Shown one piece after another: positions 53,894-62,186 of a DNA stretch of 64,000 nt (position 1 is the stretch's first letter; each line of letters begins with the position of its first letter). The stretch is taken from contig CAZBED010000007.1 in the NCBI GenBank assembly GCA_964490845.1, positions 1-64,000 on the forward strand. Direction: 5' to 3'. Made by a program: the position numbers and the translations under genes. Source of the DNA: JADJSS01 sp964490845 (lineage in GTDB: Bacteria; Bacteroidota; Bacteroidia; Chitinophagales; JADIYW01). Under the pieces are notes generated by a model, which was not told where the DNA came from, ran no database searches, and saw only the letters and a list, made by a program, of their open reading frames with translations.

Positions 53894-54955
53894 ATGAATA
53901 TTTGTATTGTAACCGGCTCCGGAGGATTAATTGGCAGTGAATCCGTAGAATTTTTTGCCGATAAATTCGACCTCATTGTCGGTATCGACAATGACCTCCG
54001 CTCCTACTTCTTCGGCAGCGATGCTTCCACCTCCTGGAATAAACACCGCCTCGAAGAGAAATATGCCAACTACAAACATTACAATATCGACATCCGCAAC
54101 AATGTAGAACTGGAAAACGTCTTTAAAGAATATGGTGAGGACATAAAACTAATTGTACATACCGCTGCACAGCCATCCCATGATTGGGCTGCAAAGGAAC
54201 CTTTTACCGACTTTACGGTGAATGCGAACGGCACCCTGAATATGCTGGAATATACCCGCCTGCATTGTGCTAAAGCAGTGTTTATTTTTACCTCAACCAA
54301 CAAAGTTTATGGTGATAATCCGAATTACTTGCCTTTGGTGGAACTGGAAACACGCTGGGAAATTGCAGAAAGCCACCCATATTACAAAGAAGGTATTGAC
54401 GAGTTCATGAGCTTAGACCACACCAAGCATTCTGTATTCGGTGCCTCAAAAGTGGCAGCCGATATTATGTGTCAGGAATATGGCCGTTACTTCGGTATGA
54501 ATATCGGAGTATTTCGCGGCGGCTGCCTGACAGGCCCCAATCACAGCGGCGCCATGCTGCACGGATTCCTTTCCTATTTAATGAAGTGCGCCATCACCGG
54601 CACCCAATACAACATCTTCGGCTACAAAGGCAAACAGGTTCGGGACAATATTCACAGCTATGACCTGGTGAATATGTTTTGGCATTTCTATCTGAATCCT
54701 AAACAAGGTGAAGCTTACAATGCCGGCGGTTCCAGATTTTCCAATTGTTCGATGATGGAAGGAATATCGCTATGCGAGGAAATTTCAGGCAATAAAATGA
54801 ACTACCAGTATGTGGAAACCAACCGTATCGGCGACCATATATGGTATATTTCCGATGTCTCTAAGTTCAAACAGCATTATCCGGAATGGAACTTCAAATA
54901 TGATTTGCACACTACATTGGTTCAGATTTATGACAGTATGCTAAAGAGAGTGTAA
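53894..54955 (+). CDS. NAD-dependent sugar-nucleotide epimerase/dehydratase (SDR)
   Basis: This 353-residue extended SDR protein has the NAD-binding GSGGLIGSE near the N-terminus, VHTAAQPSHDWA, FTSTNKVYGDNPNYLP and FRGGCLTGPNHSGAMLHGF. The overall form resembles CDP-paratose 2-epimerase-like and UDP-glucose-4-epimerase-like proteins. At the usual catalytic YxxxK site the sequence is FGASK (Phe182, Lys186), so the Tyr is replaced. It probably makes sugars for surface polysaccharide; the substrate is unknown. Confidence 0.88.
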   Translation: MNICIVTGSGGLIGSESVEFFADKFDLIVGIDNDLRSYFFGSDASTSWNKHRLEEKYANYKHYNIDIRNNVELENVFKEYGEDIKLIVHTAAQPSHDWAAKEPFTDFTVNANGTLNMLEYTRLHCAKAVFIFTSTNKVYGDNPNYLPLVELETRWEIAESHPYYKEGIDEFMSLDHTKHSVFGASKVAADIMCQEYGRYFGMNIGVFRGGCLTGPNHSGAMLHGFLSYLMKCAITGTQYNIFGYKGKQVRDNIHSYDLVNMFWHFYLNPKQGEAYNAGGSRFSNCSMMEGISLCEEISGNKMNYQYVETNRIGDHIWYISDVSKFKQHYPEWNFKYDLHTTLVQIYDSMLKRV

Positions 54956-54988
54956 TCTTTATTTATGATACTAAATTAAACGCATATT

Positions 54989-55564
54989 ATGAAAAACAGG
55001 ATTCTTTTCCCAATTGTCTTTTTTCTCTTTCTGCTGATGTTTTCAGCCTGTAAGACCGAAAGCAATGATCCGCTAATAGAAGATAAAACCATTAATAAGA
55101 CAATAACCACAGGCGGTTCTTCGAGCCGGTATGGCGCGGATGACTCTATCGATGTGAATGGTGATGGCAATTTTGATTTTAAATTCTTGTTTGGAGCAGT
55201 CAGCGGGGTTGCGGATACCGCATTTTACGGGGGTGCCTGTATCAAGGGTGATGTGCTCACCTATACACAAAACCTCGGTACAACGACGACTGTATTCACT
55301 ACAGTATTTAACTCCGGCGATAAAATTAGTCCTTCTTCAACTATATGGAATTCATTTGGATTTATGGCAGGAACACTCGAAACGTCCAGTATTGGCATTG
55401 CCGGTGCAGGCGATAAACTGATTGGATTCAGGTTCAGCGCCGTTGATGGTACACATTACGGCTGGATGAAAGTCAATATTCCGGACGATTACAAATCACT
55501 GAAGGTTGTAGAACTGGCCTACCATAAAACTCCGGACACCGAAATCGAAGCCGGCGTTAAATAA
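54989..55564 (+). CDS. Lipoprotein, first of three paralogues
   Basis: This 191-residue protein has the lipobox MFSAC (Cys21). The mature part has DSIDVNGDGNFDFKF, an Asp-rich calcium-type turn, and ends with AGAGDKLIGFRF, then HYGWMKVNIPDDYKSLKV and an AYHKTPDTEIEAG tail. The GDK...HYGWM...AY...P pattern recurs in the genes at 55967 and 56719 and resembles the C-terminal part of choice-of-anchor beta proteins. Function unknown. A terminator follows it. Confidence 0.8.
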   Translation: MKNRILFPIVFFLFLLMFSACKTESNDPLIEDKTINKTITTGGSSSRYGADDSIDVNGDGNFDFKFLFGAVSGVADTAFYGGACIKGDVLTYTQNLGTTTTVFTTVFNSGDKISPSSTIWNSFGFMAGTLETSSIGIAGAGDKLIGFRFSAVDGTHYGWMKVNIPDDYKSLKVVELAYHKTPDTEIEAGVK

Positions 55565-55587
55565 AAAAAACACCATTATATTTTATA

Positions 55588-55613
55588 AGCCATCCCAAAA
55601 GGATGGCTTTTTT
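55588..55613 (+). terminator. Terminator after the first paralogous lipoprotein
   Basis: Stem AGCCATCC (55588-55595) / GGATGGCT (55601-55608) with a five-base loop and a T run. The next two paralogues therefore need their own promoters. Confidence 0.85.
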
Positions 55614-55721
55614 CGTCCGAATTCTCATTCGTTTCTGACGATTACTCATTATTCGTCCGGTTGTTAAATAAAATAAATAGCTTGTATTGAATTTACTCGG
55701 AAACACTCAAAATTATAGCTT

Positions 55722-55883
55722 ATGGATGCGAAAGAATTTGAACTACCGCTGGAAGGTTCAATCAGTAATTTGATAACCCTGTGTTACGAACAGCAAAAAA
55801 AAACAACTCTGTCCGTGGAGAAGAATAAAAAGAGAAAAAAAAATAAAAATATTATTAAACCTGAAAAACCTACAAAGAAATAA
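55722..55883 (+). CDS. Very short basic protein (53 residues), possible gene
   Basis: ATG at 55722 and TAA at 55881. The N-terminal part begins MDAKEFELPLEGSISNLI and the C-terminal half is almost all Lys, Asn and Pro. It is too short to judge by codon statistics. It sits between a terminator and the second lipoprotein gene. The acidic, then hydrophobic, then strongly basic layout suggests a real small protein rather than a chance frame, but there is no known family to cite. Confidence 0.4.
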   Translation: MDAKEFELPLEGSISNLITLCYEQQKKTTLSVEKNKKRKKNKNIIKPEKPTKK

Positions 55884-55966
55884 TATACGTAAATCAGTAA
55901 TTCGACCTTATTAACGAATTTGTAACTTTTGCTTCCTTGACAAATCCCTCTATTTAGTTAAACTTT

Positions 55967-56560
55967 ATGAAAACAAGCCGAATGAAAAAAATATCCTTAA
56001 CCCCATTAATGCTGATTATATTCGCATTTTTTTCTTTTATTGTTTCTTGTAAAAAAGCAGGCGATCCGAATATTGTATATTCCACTTTTAATAAAACGAT
56101 ATCGGGTGTTCCGGGCTCAATTTTAATAGACTCATTGGATTTTAATCTGGATACCCATACCGATTTAAGAGTTTCCTTTAATACCAGGCCCGCTTCTGAT
56201 ACCATTGCAATTGGATTTATTGGAGATAATGTTGGTGTTTATATCGATTCTACTCAAAATTTAGGACTTGCCTATTTATGTAAATCCTTAAATAAGGATG
56301 AAGCACCTGCTTTATTCTCCACCAAAAGAGAGTGGACACTCTTTGGGTTTCTACTAATAAAAAGGGGGGCGGATGTTATGGGTGCATTTTCAGGTGCCGG
56401 CGATAAATTTATTCCTCTCCTTTTCATAAACACAATTACCTCTAAGAAACATTATGGGTGGATGCGTATCAATCTCAGCAGCGATAATAAAACGTTCAAA
56501 ATTATTGATGGCGCATATAATCTCATTCCCGATGTTCCGTTAAAAATGGGTGCTAAATAA
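55967..56560 (+). CDS. Lipoprotein, second of three paralogues
   Basis: This 197-residue protein has the lipobox FIVSC (Cys28), then KKAGDPNIVYSTFNKTI. The conserved end has FSGAGDKFIPLLF, HYGWMRINLSSDNKTFKI and IDGAYNLIPDVPLKMGAK. An ATG 15 bases downstream (55982) would be an equally good start. It is clearly closest to the third copy, sharing the DPNIV and PLKMGAK ends, and less like the first. Function unknown. Confidence 0.8.
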   Translation: MKTSRMKKISLTPLMLIIFAFFSFIVSCKKAGDPNIVYSTFNKTISGVPGSILIDSLDFNLDTHTDLRVSFNTRPASDTIAIGFIGDNVGVYIDSTQNLGLAYLCKSLNKDEAPALFSTKREWTLFGFLLIKRGADVMGAFSGAGDKFIPLLFINTITSKKHYGWMRINLSSDNKTFKIIDGAYNLIPDVPLKMGAK

Positions 56561-56718
56561 TTAATTTTATGAGCATTTACGTCATCTGAAGGCAGTTGGA
56601 TAATATCCCAGAACAATACAATCATTGACCAAACAAGCCATGCATATCCGTTATTCAGTTCATATAAACTAATTTGTAACTTCAGCTTTTTTGAAAACAA
56701 CTATATAATTATAACTTT

Positions 56719-57321
56719 ATGAAAATAATCTTTATGAAAAAAGTATCTCTAAAACCGCTCATGTACACTCTGATAATGATGGCATTTGTTTCTTTTAACA
56801 GTTCGTGCCAGAAAGCAGACGACCCGAATATCGTATTCACGGTTTTTAATAAAACACTGATAGCTGTATCGGGTAGCATTGCAGCAGATTCGGTTGACAT
56901 GAATTTAGACACAAAACCTGACTTCCGGGTTGGCATGGAAAAAACAAGTACCGGCGACAGCAGTGCAAGTATCATGGTGGGAATTCCTGCCACTGGTTTT
57001 TATATTGACTCCACACAAAAAGTAAGTTCATTATACCTAATTAAGCCATTAAACAAGAATGAAGCTCCCACCGTATATACTCCCGGTGTAAAAGAATGGA
57101 GCAGTTATGTTTACATTGACTTCAAGAAAGGAACTGAACTAAGTGGTTTTGCGGGGAGCGGAGATAAATTTGTTCCTCTTTTTGTTAACAATCCTCTAAC
57201 CGGAAAATTCCATTATGGCTGGATACGGGTTAATATAAGCAACGATCACAATACCCTAAAAATTATCGACGGTGCGTACAGTCTTATCCCCGAAGTACCA
57301 TTAAAGATGGGCGCTAAATAA
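56719..57321 (+). CDS. Lipoprotein, third of three paralogues
   Basis: This 200-residue protein has the lipobox FNSSC (Cys30) followed by QKADDPNIVFTVFNKTL. The QKADD stretch after the Cys resembles a surface-export signal for Bacteroidota lipoproteins (inference). The end has FAGSGDKFVPLFV, HYGWIRVNIS and IDGAYSLIPEVPLKMGAK, nearly the same as the second copy. It probably arose by tandem duplication. It is followed by the bidirectional terminator at 57346. Confidence 0.8.
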   Translation: MKIIFMKKVSLKPLMYTLIMMAFVSFNSSCQKADDPNIVFTVFNKTLIAVSGSIAADSVDMNLDTKPDFRVGMEKTSTGDSSASIMVGIPATGFYIDSTQKVSSLYLIKPLNKNEAPTVYTPGVKEWSSYVYIDFKKGTELSGFAGSGDKFVPLFVNNPLTGKFHYGWIRVNISNDHNTLKIIDGAYSLIPEVPLKMGAK

Positions 57322-57345
57322 GTTTATTAAATTCTGCTATACTAC

Positions 57346-57374
57346 ATTCGGATACTAAAGTATCCGAATTTTTT
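57346..57374. terminator. Bidirectional terminator between the lipoprotein and ABC ATPase genes
   Basis: A perfect 10-bp stem, ATTCGGATAC (57346-57355) / GTATCCGAAT (57360-57369), with a TAAA loop and a T run on the plus side. It lies in the convergent gap. Confidence 0.85.
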
Positions 57375-57990
57375 ATTTAAAGTCCGCAATAGCAAGTTGC
57401 CCGGAACAAAAACGGTATTCATACTCCTGATTGGAACCGATAATAAGCAACCTGTCATCCGTGTACTGCTCCACTAATGACAAATACCAGTCAATGGCTT
57501 TGCTGTCAAAGTTTGAAGTAGGCTCATCCAACAGCAATACCTGCGACTGCGTTAAGAATGCCAGTGACAACTTTAATCGCTGCCGCATACCTGATGAAAA
57601 ATTTTTTATAAATTTATTTTTATGCGGTCCAAGCTGCGAAACCGTTAAAAACTCCTCTTTTGATGCGCATTTCATCATTTTAAAGGCTGTATGAAAGTTA
57701 TACATTTCCTCTAATGTAAAATCATCAATCAACGATATATAAGGCGCGGCAAAAACAATCTCTTTGGAAGCCGCTTCAAAGTCGGTAACCCGTTTATGCG
57801 GTATAGAGTAATGCAACTTGCCGGAAGTAGGCACCAATCCACCGGAAATAATTTTCAGCAAAGTAGATTTCCCGCTGCCATTCGGACCGACGACTGCATA
57901 TTTACCACCTGATTCAAACTGAAAATTCACCTGTTTAAAAATCCATTCGAATCCGAAACGCTTACTGATATTTTCCAGTTGTATTGTCAT
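57373..57990 (-). CDS. ABC transporter ATP-binding protein
   Basis: This 205-residue ATPase has the Walker A GPNGSGKST (35-43), the signature FSSGMRQRLKL (about 130) and the Walker B VLLLDEPTSN. No permease subunit lies beside it. It is 20 bp downstream of lpxA in the minus-strand lpx cluster. It may work in lipid export or a heme-exporter-like (CcmA) function, but that is a guess. Cytoplasmic, membrane-associated with an unidentified partner. Confidence 0.88.
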   Translation of the reverse strand: MTIQLENISKRFGFEWIFKQVNFQFESGGKYAVVGPNGSGKSTLLKIISGGLVPTSGKLHYSIPHKRVTDFEAASKEIVFAAPYISLIDDFTLEEMYNFHTAFKMMKCASKEEFLTVSQLGPHKNKFIKNFSSGMRQRLKLSLAFLTQSQVLLLDEPTSNFDSKAIDWYLSLVEQYTDDRLLIIGSNQEYEYRFCSGQLAIADFK

Positions 57991-58010
57991 ATTTCCAATA
58001 GCAGCCCGCC

Positions 58011-58781
58011 TTAATCCATACCTTTTATGATACCGCGTTCGGAGGTTTTTACAAAATCAATGATATAATCGCGTAAAGCAGATGCGGGAATTTCTTCTGC
58101 AATCTTCGTCAATGCCTGTGAGGTATTCAGTCCATTATTGCCAAAAATAAAACGATACACATCCTGTATCATGTGTATCTCTTCAGTGGTGAAGCCATGC
58201 CGCTTCAACCCTATCGAGTTGATACCCGCATATTGGGCGGGATTACGCATGGCCAGGCAAAAAGGCGGGACATCCTTACCTATCATACTGCCACCGGAAA
58301 TAAACGCGTGCTTACCCACTTTAATGAACTGGTGAGCACCGCTCATGCCGCCAAAGTAGGCATAATCCTCAATGGTCACATGGCCGGCTAAATTGGTAGC
58401 GTTGGCCAAAATACAATGCTCACCGATAAAACAATCATGCGCAATATGTACATAGGCCATAATGAGTGAATGGCTGCCAATTTTTGTTGTACCTGATGCC
58501 GAGGTCCCGCGGTTGACTGTCGAACATTCGCGGATACTCACAAAATCGCCGATTTCAACAGTGGTATATTCACCGTCAAATTTTAAATCCTGCGGAATGG
58601 CACCCAGTACTGCGCCCGGAAATATTTTACAGCTACTTCCTATGCGCGTGCCCGGAAAAATGGTCACATTCGGGGCAATCCAGGTATTATCTCCTATGAT
58701 AACATCCTCATATATTGTGGCGAAATGTTCTACCTGAACATTAGTACCTAACTGCGCGCCCGGATGAATAAAATTATTCAA
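58011..58781 (-). CDS. lpxA: Acyl-ACP:UDP-N-acetylglucosamine O-acyltransferase
   Basis: It performs the first step of lipid A synthesis. This 256-residue left-handed beta-helix is of family length, with hexapeptide repeats from IHPGAQLG onward. The catalytic His115 lies in VHIAHDC, and FGGMSGAHQFIKVG and MRNPAQYAGINSIGLKRHGF follow. The start is TTG at 58781; no in-frame ATG precedes the conserved FIHPGA. A TATCTTTG box lies 17 bp upstream, so it may be transcribed from its own promoter as well as with lpxC. Confidence 0.95.
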   Translation of the reverse strand: MNNFIHPGAQLGTNVQVEHFATIYEDVIIGDNTWIAPNVTIFPGTRIGSSCKIFPGAVLGAIPQDLKFDGEYTTVEIGDFVSIRECSTVNRGTSASGTTKIGSHSLIMAYVHIAHDCFIGEHCILANATNLAGHVTIEDYAYFGGMSGAHQFIKVGKHAFISGGSMIGKDVPPFCLAMRNPAQYAGINSIGLKRHGFTTEEIHMIQDVYRFIFGNNGLNTSQALTKIAEEIPASALRDYIIDFVKTSERGIIKGMD

Positions 58782-58797
58782 GAAAACAGAATTTGAA

Positions 58798-58805
58798 CAA
58801 AGATA
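58798..58805 (-). promoter_or_regulatory. Putative -7 box (TATCTTTG) of lpxA
   Basis: Minus-strand TAnnTTTG match 16 bp before the TTG start of lpxA, inside the 62-bp gap after lpxC. Confidence 0.4.
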
Positions 58806-58843
58806 GCTATTTTTTAATTCGGAGGTAAACGATTCTGAATACG

Positions 58844-59776
58844 TCAGAAGGAATGCTCTACAGTTGCCAGAACGAAGTTTTCCATTAAATATTTTGCAAA
58901 ACGGGTATTGGAAGTATGTCCGGGTTTATAGGCGATTAATTTGCCTTTAAAATAGGTTTGTGTCAGCGCCAGGTCACCGATAACATCAAGTATTTTATGA
59001 CGTGCCGCTTCATTGTCAAAAGTCTGGTATAATGGATTGAGTATCCCCATTTCCGGTATTGAATTTGCCGCGTGGTGGAAAGTCTGTGCCAGCCATTCAA
59101 TTTTTTCTTTGCTTAGTGTGGTTTCGGAAAAGACCAGTGCATTATTTAAATTGCCGCCTTTTATCAGCCCGTTGTTGTACAGGTATTCTATTTCATGCAG
59201 AAAGCAGAAGGTTTTGGCAATGGCAATTTCTTCCGCATATTCCTTTATGTCATTGAGTACTGCATACTGGTGTTTGATAATCTTGGAAGGAAAATCAATC
59301 AGGCAGGTGACGGAAAACTCTTCATGCGGCAAAAAGATATACTCCGCGCCGGTTTGTTCGTCTTTCCATTCCACGACATCGTGAATGGTAAAATATTTTT
59401 TATACTGCGTCAGTTCAATGATATGCTCATCCACTAACTGATCGATATAAAATTTGGCACTTCCATCCAGGATAGGCACCTCCTTATTATCAATTTCTAT
59501 CAATGCGTTATCTATGCCCAATGCATATAAAGCAGACAGGAGATGCTCGATGGTCACCACTTCCGATTCCTGCAGTTTAATGGTTGTGCTTCTGTTGGTA
59601 TTGGAAACATTTTCCACTTTAGCCGGTATAAACAAAGTAGGGTTTATATCCGTTCTGCAAAACTGAATACCGAAATTATCCGGAGCCGGTTTAATTATTA
59701 CATTGGACATTAAGCCCGTGTGCAAACCTACTCCGGAAAAATGAACGGGACGAACAATTGTTGTCTGTACTCTCAA
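58844..59776 (-). CDS. lpxC: UDP-3-O-acyl-N-acetylglucosamine deacetylase, not fused to FabZ
   Basis: It is the committed zinc hydrolase of lipid A synthesis. The 310 residues cover only the deacetylase. The N-terminal GVGLHTG is followed by zinc ligand His78 in TIEHLLSAL, ligands His260 and Asp264 in RHKILDVIGD, and catalytic His287 in KPGHTSNTRF. In many Bacteroidota LpxC is fused to FabZ (about 460 residues), but here the frame stops straight after LATVEHSF. The start is TTG at 59776, as no in-frame ATG is near. A TAGCTTTG box lies 36 bp upstream. Confidence 0.95.
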   Translation of the reverse strand: MRVQTTIVRPVHFSGVGLHTGLMSNVIIKPAPDNFGIQFCRTDINPTLFIPAKVENVSNTNRSTTIKLQESEVVTIEHLLSALYALGIDNALIEIDNKEVPILDGSAKFYIDQLVDEHIIELTQYKKYFTIHDVVEWKDEQTGAEYIFLPHEEFSVTCLIDFPSKIIKHQYAVLNDIKEYAEEIAIAKTFCFLHEIEYLYNNGLIKGGNLNNALVFSETTLSKEKIEWLAQTFHHAANSIPEMGILNPLYQTFDNEAARHKILDVIGDLALTQTYFKGKLIAYKPGHTSNTRFAKYLMENFVLATVEHSF

Positions 59777-59811
59777 ATGAAAGGTGTTATAGTATAAACA
59801 AAGTTGCTTAT

Positions 59812-59819
59812 CAAAGCTA
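59812..59819 (-). promoter_or_regulatory. Putative -7 box (TAGCTTTG) of lpxC
   Basis: Minus-strand TAnnTTTG match in the 69-bp gap between lpxD and lpxC. Confidence 0.4.
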
Positions 59820-59845
59820 CGAAATAAATGAATACGTACAACTTT

Positions 59846-60811
59846 TCACAAAGTATCTTTAAGATTATTTAATTCATTCCGCAACGCTCTTATTTGTTTC
59901 TCCAGTTCGGGAAGCTGCTTATAAATGATGGTAGCCTTAAAATGTTGTTTTATATCAATAGCGGGAATACCGGAAAGTATCTGATTTTCTTCCGTTATAT
60001 TTTGTGCAACGGCGCTCTTGGCATTTATCTTTGTAAACGGAGCAATTACAATATGCCCGACAAATCCGACCTGGCCGCCAATCATGTTGTGGTGTCCGAT
60101 TTTGGTACTGCCGGAAATACCTGTTTGTGACGCGATAACGGTATGTTCTCCTATTTCTACATTATGTGCTACTTGTATCAGATTATCGAGCTTCACTCCT
60201 TTCCTTAAAATGGTAGAGCCCATCGTTGCCCTGTCTATACAGGTATTGGCGCCGATTTCGCAATCATCTTCAATAACCACATTCCCCAATTGCGGGATCT
60301 TCTGATAGGTTCCGTCTTTTTGCGGGGCAAAACCAAATCCGTCAGAACCGATAACGGCACCTGAATGAATGATGCAGTTATTGCCGATAATGCAATCATG
60401 ATAAATGGATACATTCGGATAGATGATGCAATTATCACCTATGGTCACATTCTCTCCAATATAGACATTCGGATAAATCACCGTATCTTTTCCTGCCTCA
60501 TACGTATTTTTAATTTGTCCGGACTGTAGCTGCTGGTAGAGTTGCAACAGATTTGTAAACGCCGAATAAGCATCTTCCACCACTATAAAATTCAGTTTAC
60601 CCTTATCCGAAAGCCTGTCAAAAAGATGTTTAGACACAACAATACAACCGGCTTTTGTGGTTGATAAATAAGGAAGATATTTTTCATTGGCTAAAAATGT
60701 TATCTGATCGGATTGCGCTTCTTCTATCCTCGCCGGCATACGAATCAGATGCTGTTTATTTCCGGCAACTTCACCGTTTATCTGCTCTGCTATTTGTATT
60801 AAGGTAAACAA
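59846..60811 (-). CDS. lpxD: UDP-3-O-acylglucosamine N-acyltransferase
   Basis: It performs the third step of lipid A synthesis. It has an N-terminal uridine-binding domain (FTLIQIAEQINGEV, ITFLANEKYLPYL) and then a left-handed beta-helix of hexapeptide repeats (IYPNVYIGENVTIG and onward). The catalytic His lies in IQVAHNVEIG, and a C-terminal helix ends the protein. The start was set at TTG 60811 because the family usually begins just before FTxxQIA. An upstream TTG at 60841 would overlap the HD gene by 20 bases. The product has 321 residues. Confidence 0.93.
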   Translation of the reverse strand: MFTLIQIAEQINGEVAGNKQHLIRMPARIEEAQSDQITFLANEKYLPYLSTTKAGCIVVSKHLFDRLSDKGKLNFIVVEDAYSAFTNLLQLYQQLQSGQIKNTYEAGKDTVIYPNVYIGENVTIGDNCIIYPNVSIYHDCIIGNNCIIHSGAVIGSDGFGFAPQKDGTYQKIPQLGNVVIEDDCEIGANTCIDRATMGSTILRKGVKLDNLIQVAHNVEIGEHTVIASQTGISGSTKIGHHNMIGGQVGFVGHIVIAPFTKINAKSAVAQNITEENQILSGIPAIDIKQHFKATIIYKQLPELEKQIRALRNELNNLKDTL

Positions 60812-60821
60812 GCGTACGCGT

Positions 60822-62009
60822 TTATTTTTTGGGATAGGCAATATAATGTTTCACCACCGGATTTGACAGCGAGCGTATATTCCATTGCTCTGTAATATCG
60901 GTTATTTCCTTGATACTACCATCTTTAAAGAGTATGTAAATATTGTCTTTTGACGGATTATATGCATTATTCTGCGCTGTTCCTTTCAATACTAAAAAAT
61001 CCATTTCATCGGGTGTGTATTTTTGTCGCAGCAAGGAATATTTCTCCTCCGCCTTATGTTCATCCAGGTATTCAATCTTAAACAACTTTCGATTTATAAT
61101 CGACGTGGACAATATCTTTAATATTTCATCCTCACTTTGCATCCACACTTTCAGCGCCTGCATAATGTCATAATCATCCAGCAGGACAAATTTATCGATA
61201 TACTGATAGAAATTTTCCCTGCTTACATCATTATGCAGGAAGAAATGCAGATTATCTGAAATTCCGTGAGGAGAGACTTTTATTTTCCGTGCCCTTAAGA
61301 GTGCATTTTTCAGCATAAGGTCTGCAACCAGGCTGGTTTTGTGTAAATAGACCTGCCAGTACATCAGCCTTCTTGCCACTATAAATTTTTCGATGGAATA
61401 AATACCTTTTTCCTCTACGACAATATTGTCATTATGTACATCCAGCATATTGATGATTCTGTCGTACCCTATGACGCCCTCACTCACTCCGGTATAAAAA
61501 GAATCGCGGTTCAGGTAATCCATCCTGTCCATATCCAGCTGTCCGCTCACCAGTTGATGCAAAAACTTTTTGGGGTACTGATTCGTAAAAATGCGGGTAG
61601 CCGTTTCAATCAGCGGGCCAAACTCCTTTTGTAATCGCTGCATCAGCAACATGGAAATATGCTCGTGATGCACTTCCGGAGCCAGCAATCCTTCAAGAGA
61701 ATGTGAAAACGGGCCATGTCCCAGGTCGTGCAGTAATATTGCCAGTACTGCCGCCTGTGATTCCTCCTCACTGATATCATGTCCTTTCGACTTCAGGACT
61801 TCCAGGCTTTTATACATCAGATGCATCGCACCCAGTGAATGATGGAATCTGGAGTGCGTAGCACCGGGATAAACCAAAGCGCTCAATCCCAGTTGCTGTA
61901 TACGTCTCAATCGCTGAAAATACGGATGCTCAATAATATCAAATACAATATCATACGGAATGGAAATAAAGCCATAAACGGGGTCGTTGAATATTTTTCG
62001 TTTATTCAT
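60822..62009 (-). CDS. HD-domain phosphohydrolase (dNTPase-like)
   Basis: This 395-residue protein has an N-terminal FQRLRRIQQLGLSALVYPG and then the metal site of HD enzymes: HSRFHHSLG (about 52-60), LLHDLGHGPFSH with His94-Asp95, and the later Asp in DMDRMDYLNRD. Such proteins hydrolyse nucleotides such as dNTPs. The substrate here is not known. It heads the minus-strand cluster with lpxD, lpxC, lpxA and the ABC ATPase, and is divergent from porX. Its 3' end lies 10 bp from, or overlaps, the lpxD start. Confidence 0.9.
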   Translation of the reverse strand: MNKRKIFNDPVYGFISIPYDIVFDIIEHPYFQRLRRIQQLGLSALVYPGATHSRFHHSLGAMHLMYKSLEVLKSKGHDISEEESQAAVLAILLHDLGHGPFSHSLEGLLAPEVHHEHISMLLMQRLQKEFGPLIETATRIFTNQYPKKFLHQLVSGQLDMDRMDYLNRDSFYTGVSEGVIGYDRIINMLDVHNDNIVVEEKGIYSIEKFIVARRLMYWQVYLHKTSLVADLMLKNALLRARKIKVSPHGISDNLHFFLHNDVSRENFYQYIDKFVLLDDYDIMQALKVWMQSEDEILKILSTSIINRKLFKIEYLDEHKAEEKYSLLRQKYTPDEMDFLVLKGTAQNNAYNPSKDNIYILFKDGSIKEITDITEQWNIRSLSNPVVKHYIAYPKK

Positions 62010-62186
62010 TGGATGATATACTTCCGAGGTTTGCCAAAAACAGCCTGATTATTCCCGTATAATGTAGTTTATTAGCATTATTTAATAAAATAAAATTATG
62101 TATTTTGCGAATAAAGCTATAACATTATACAGCACAAAAATAGCAAAGTCTAATCACTTATAACAATTAACTTTTAACTTACCTCC

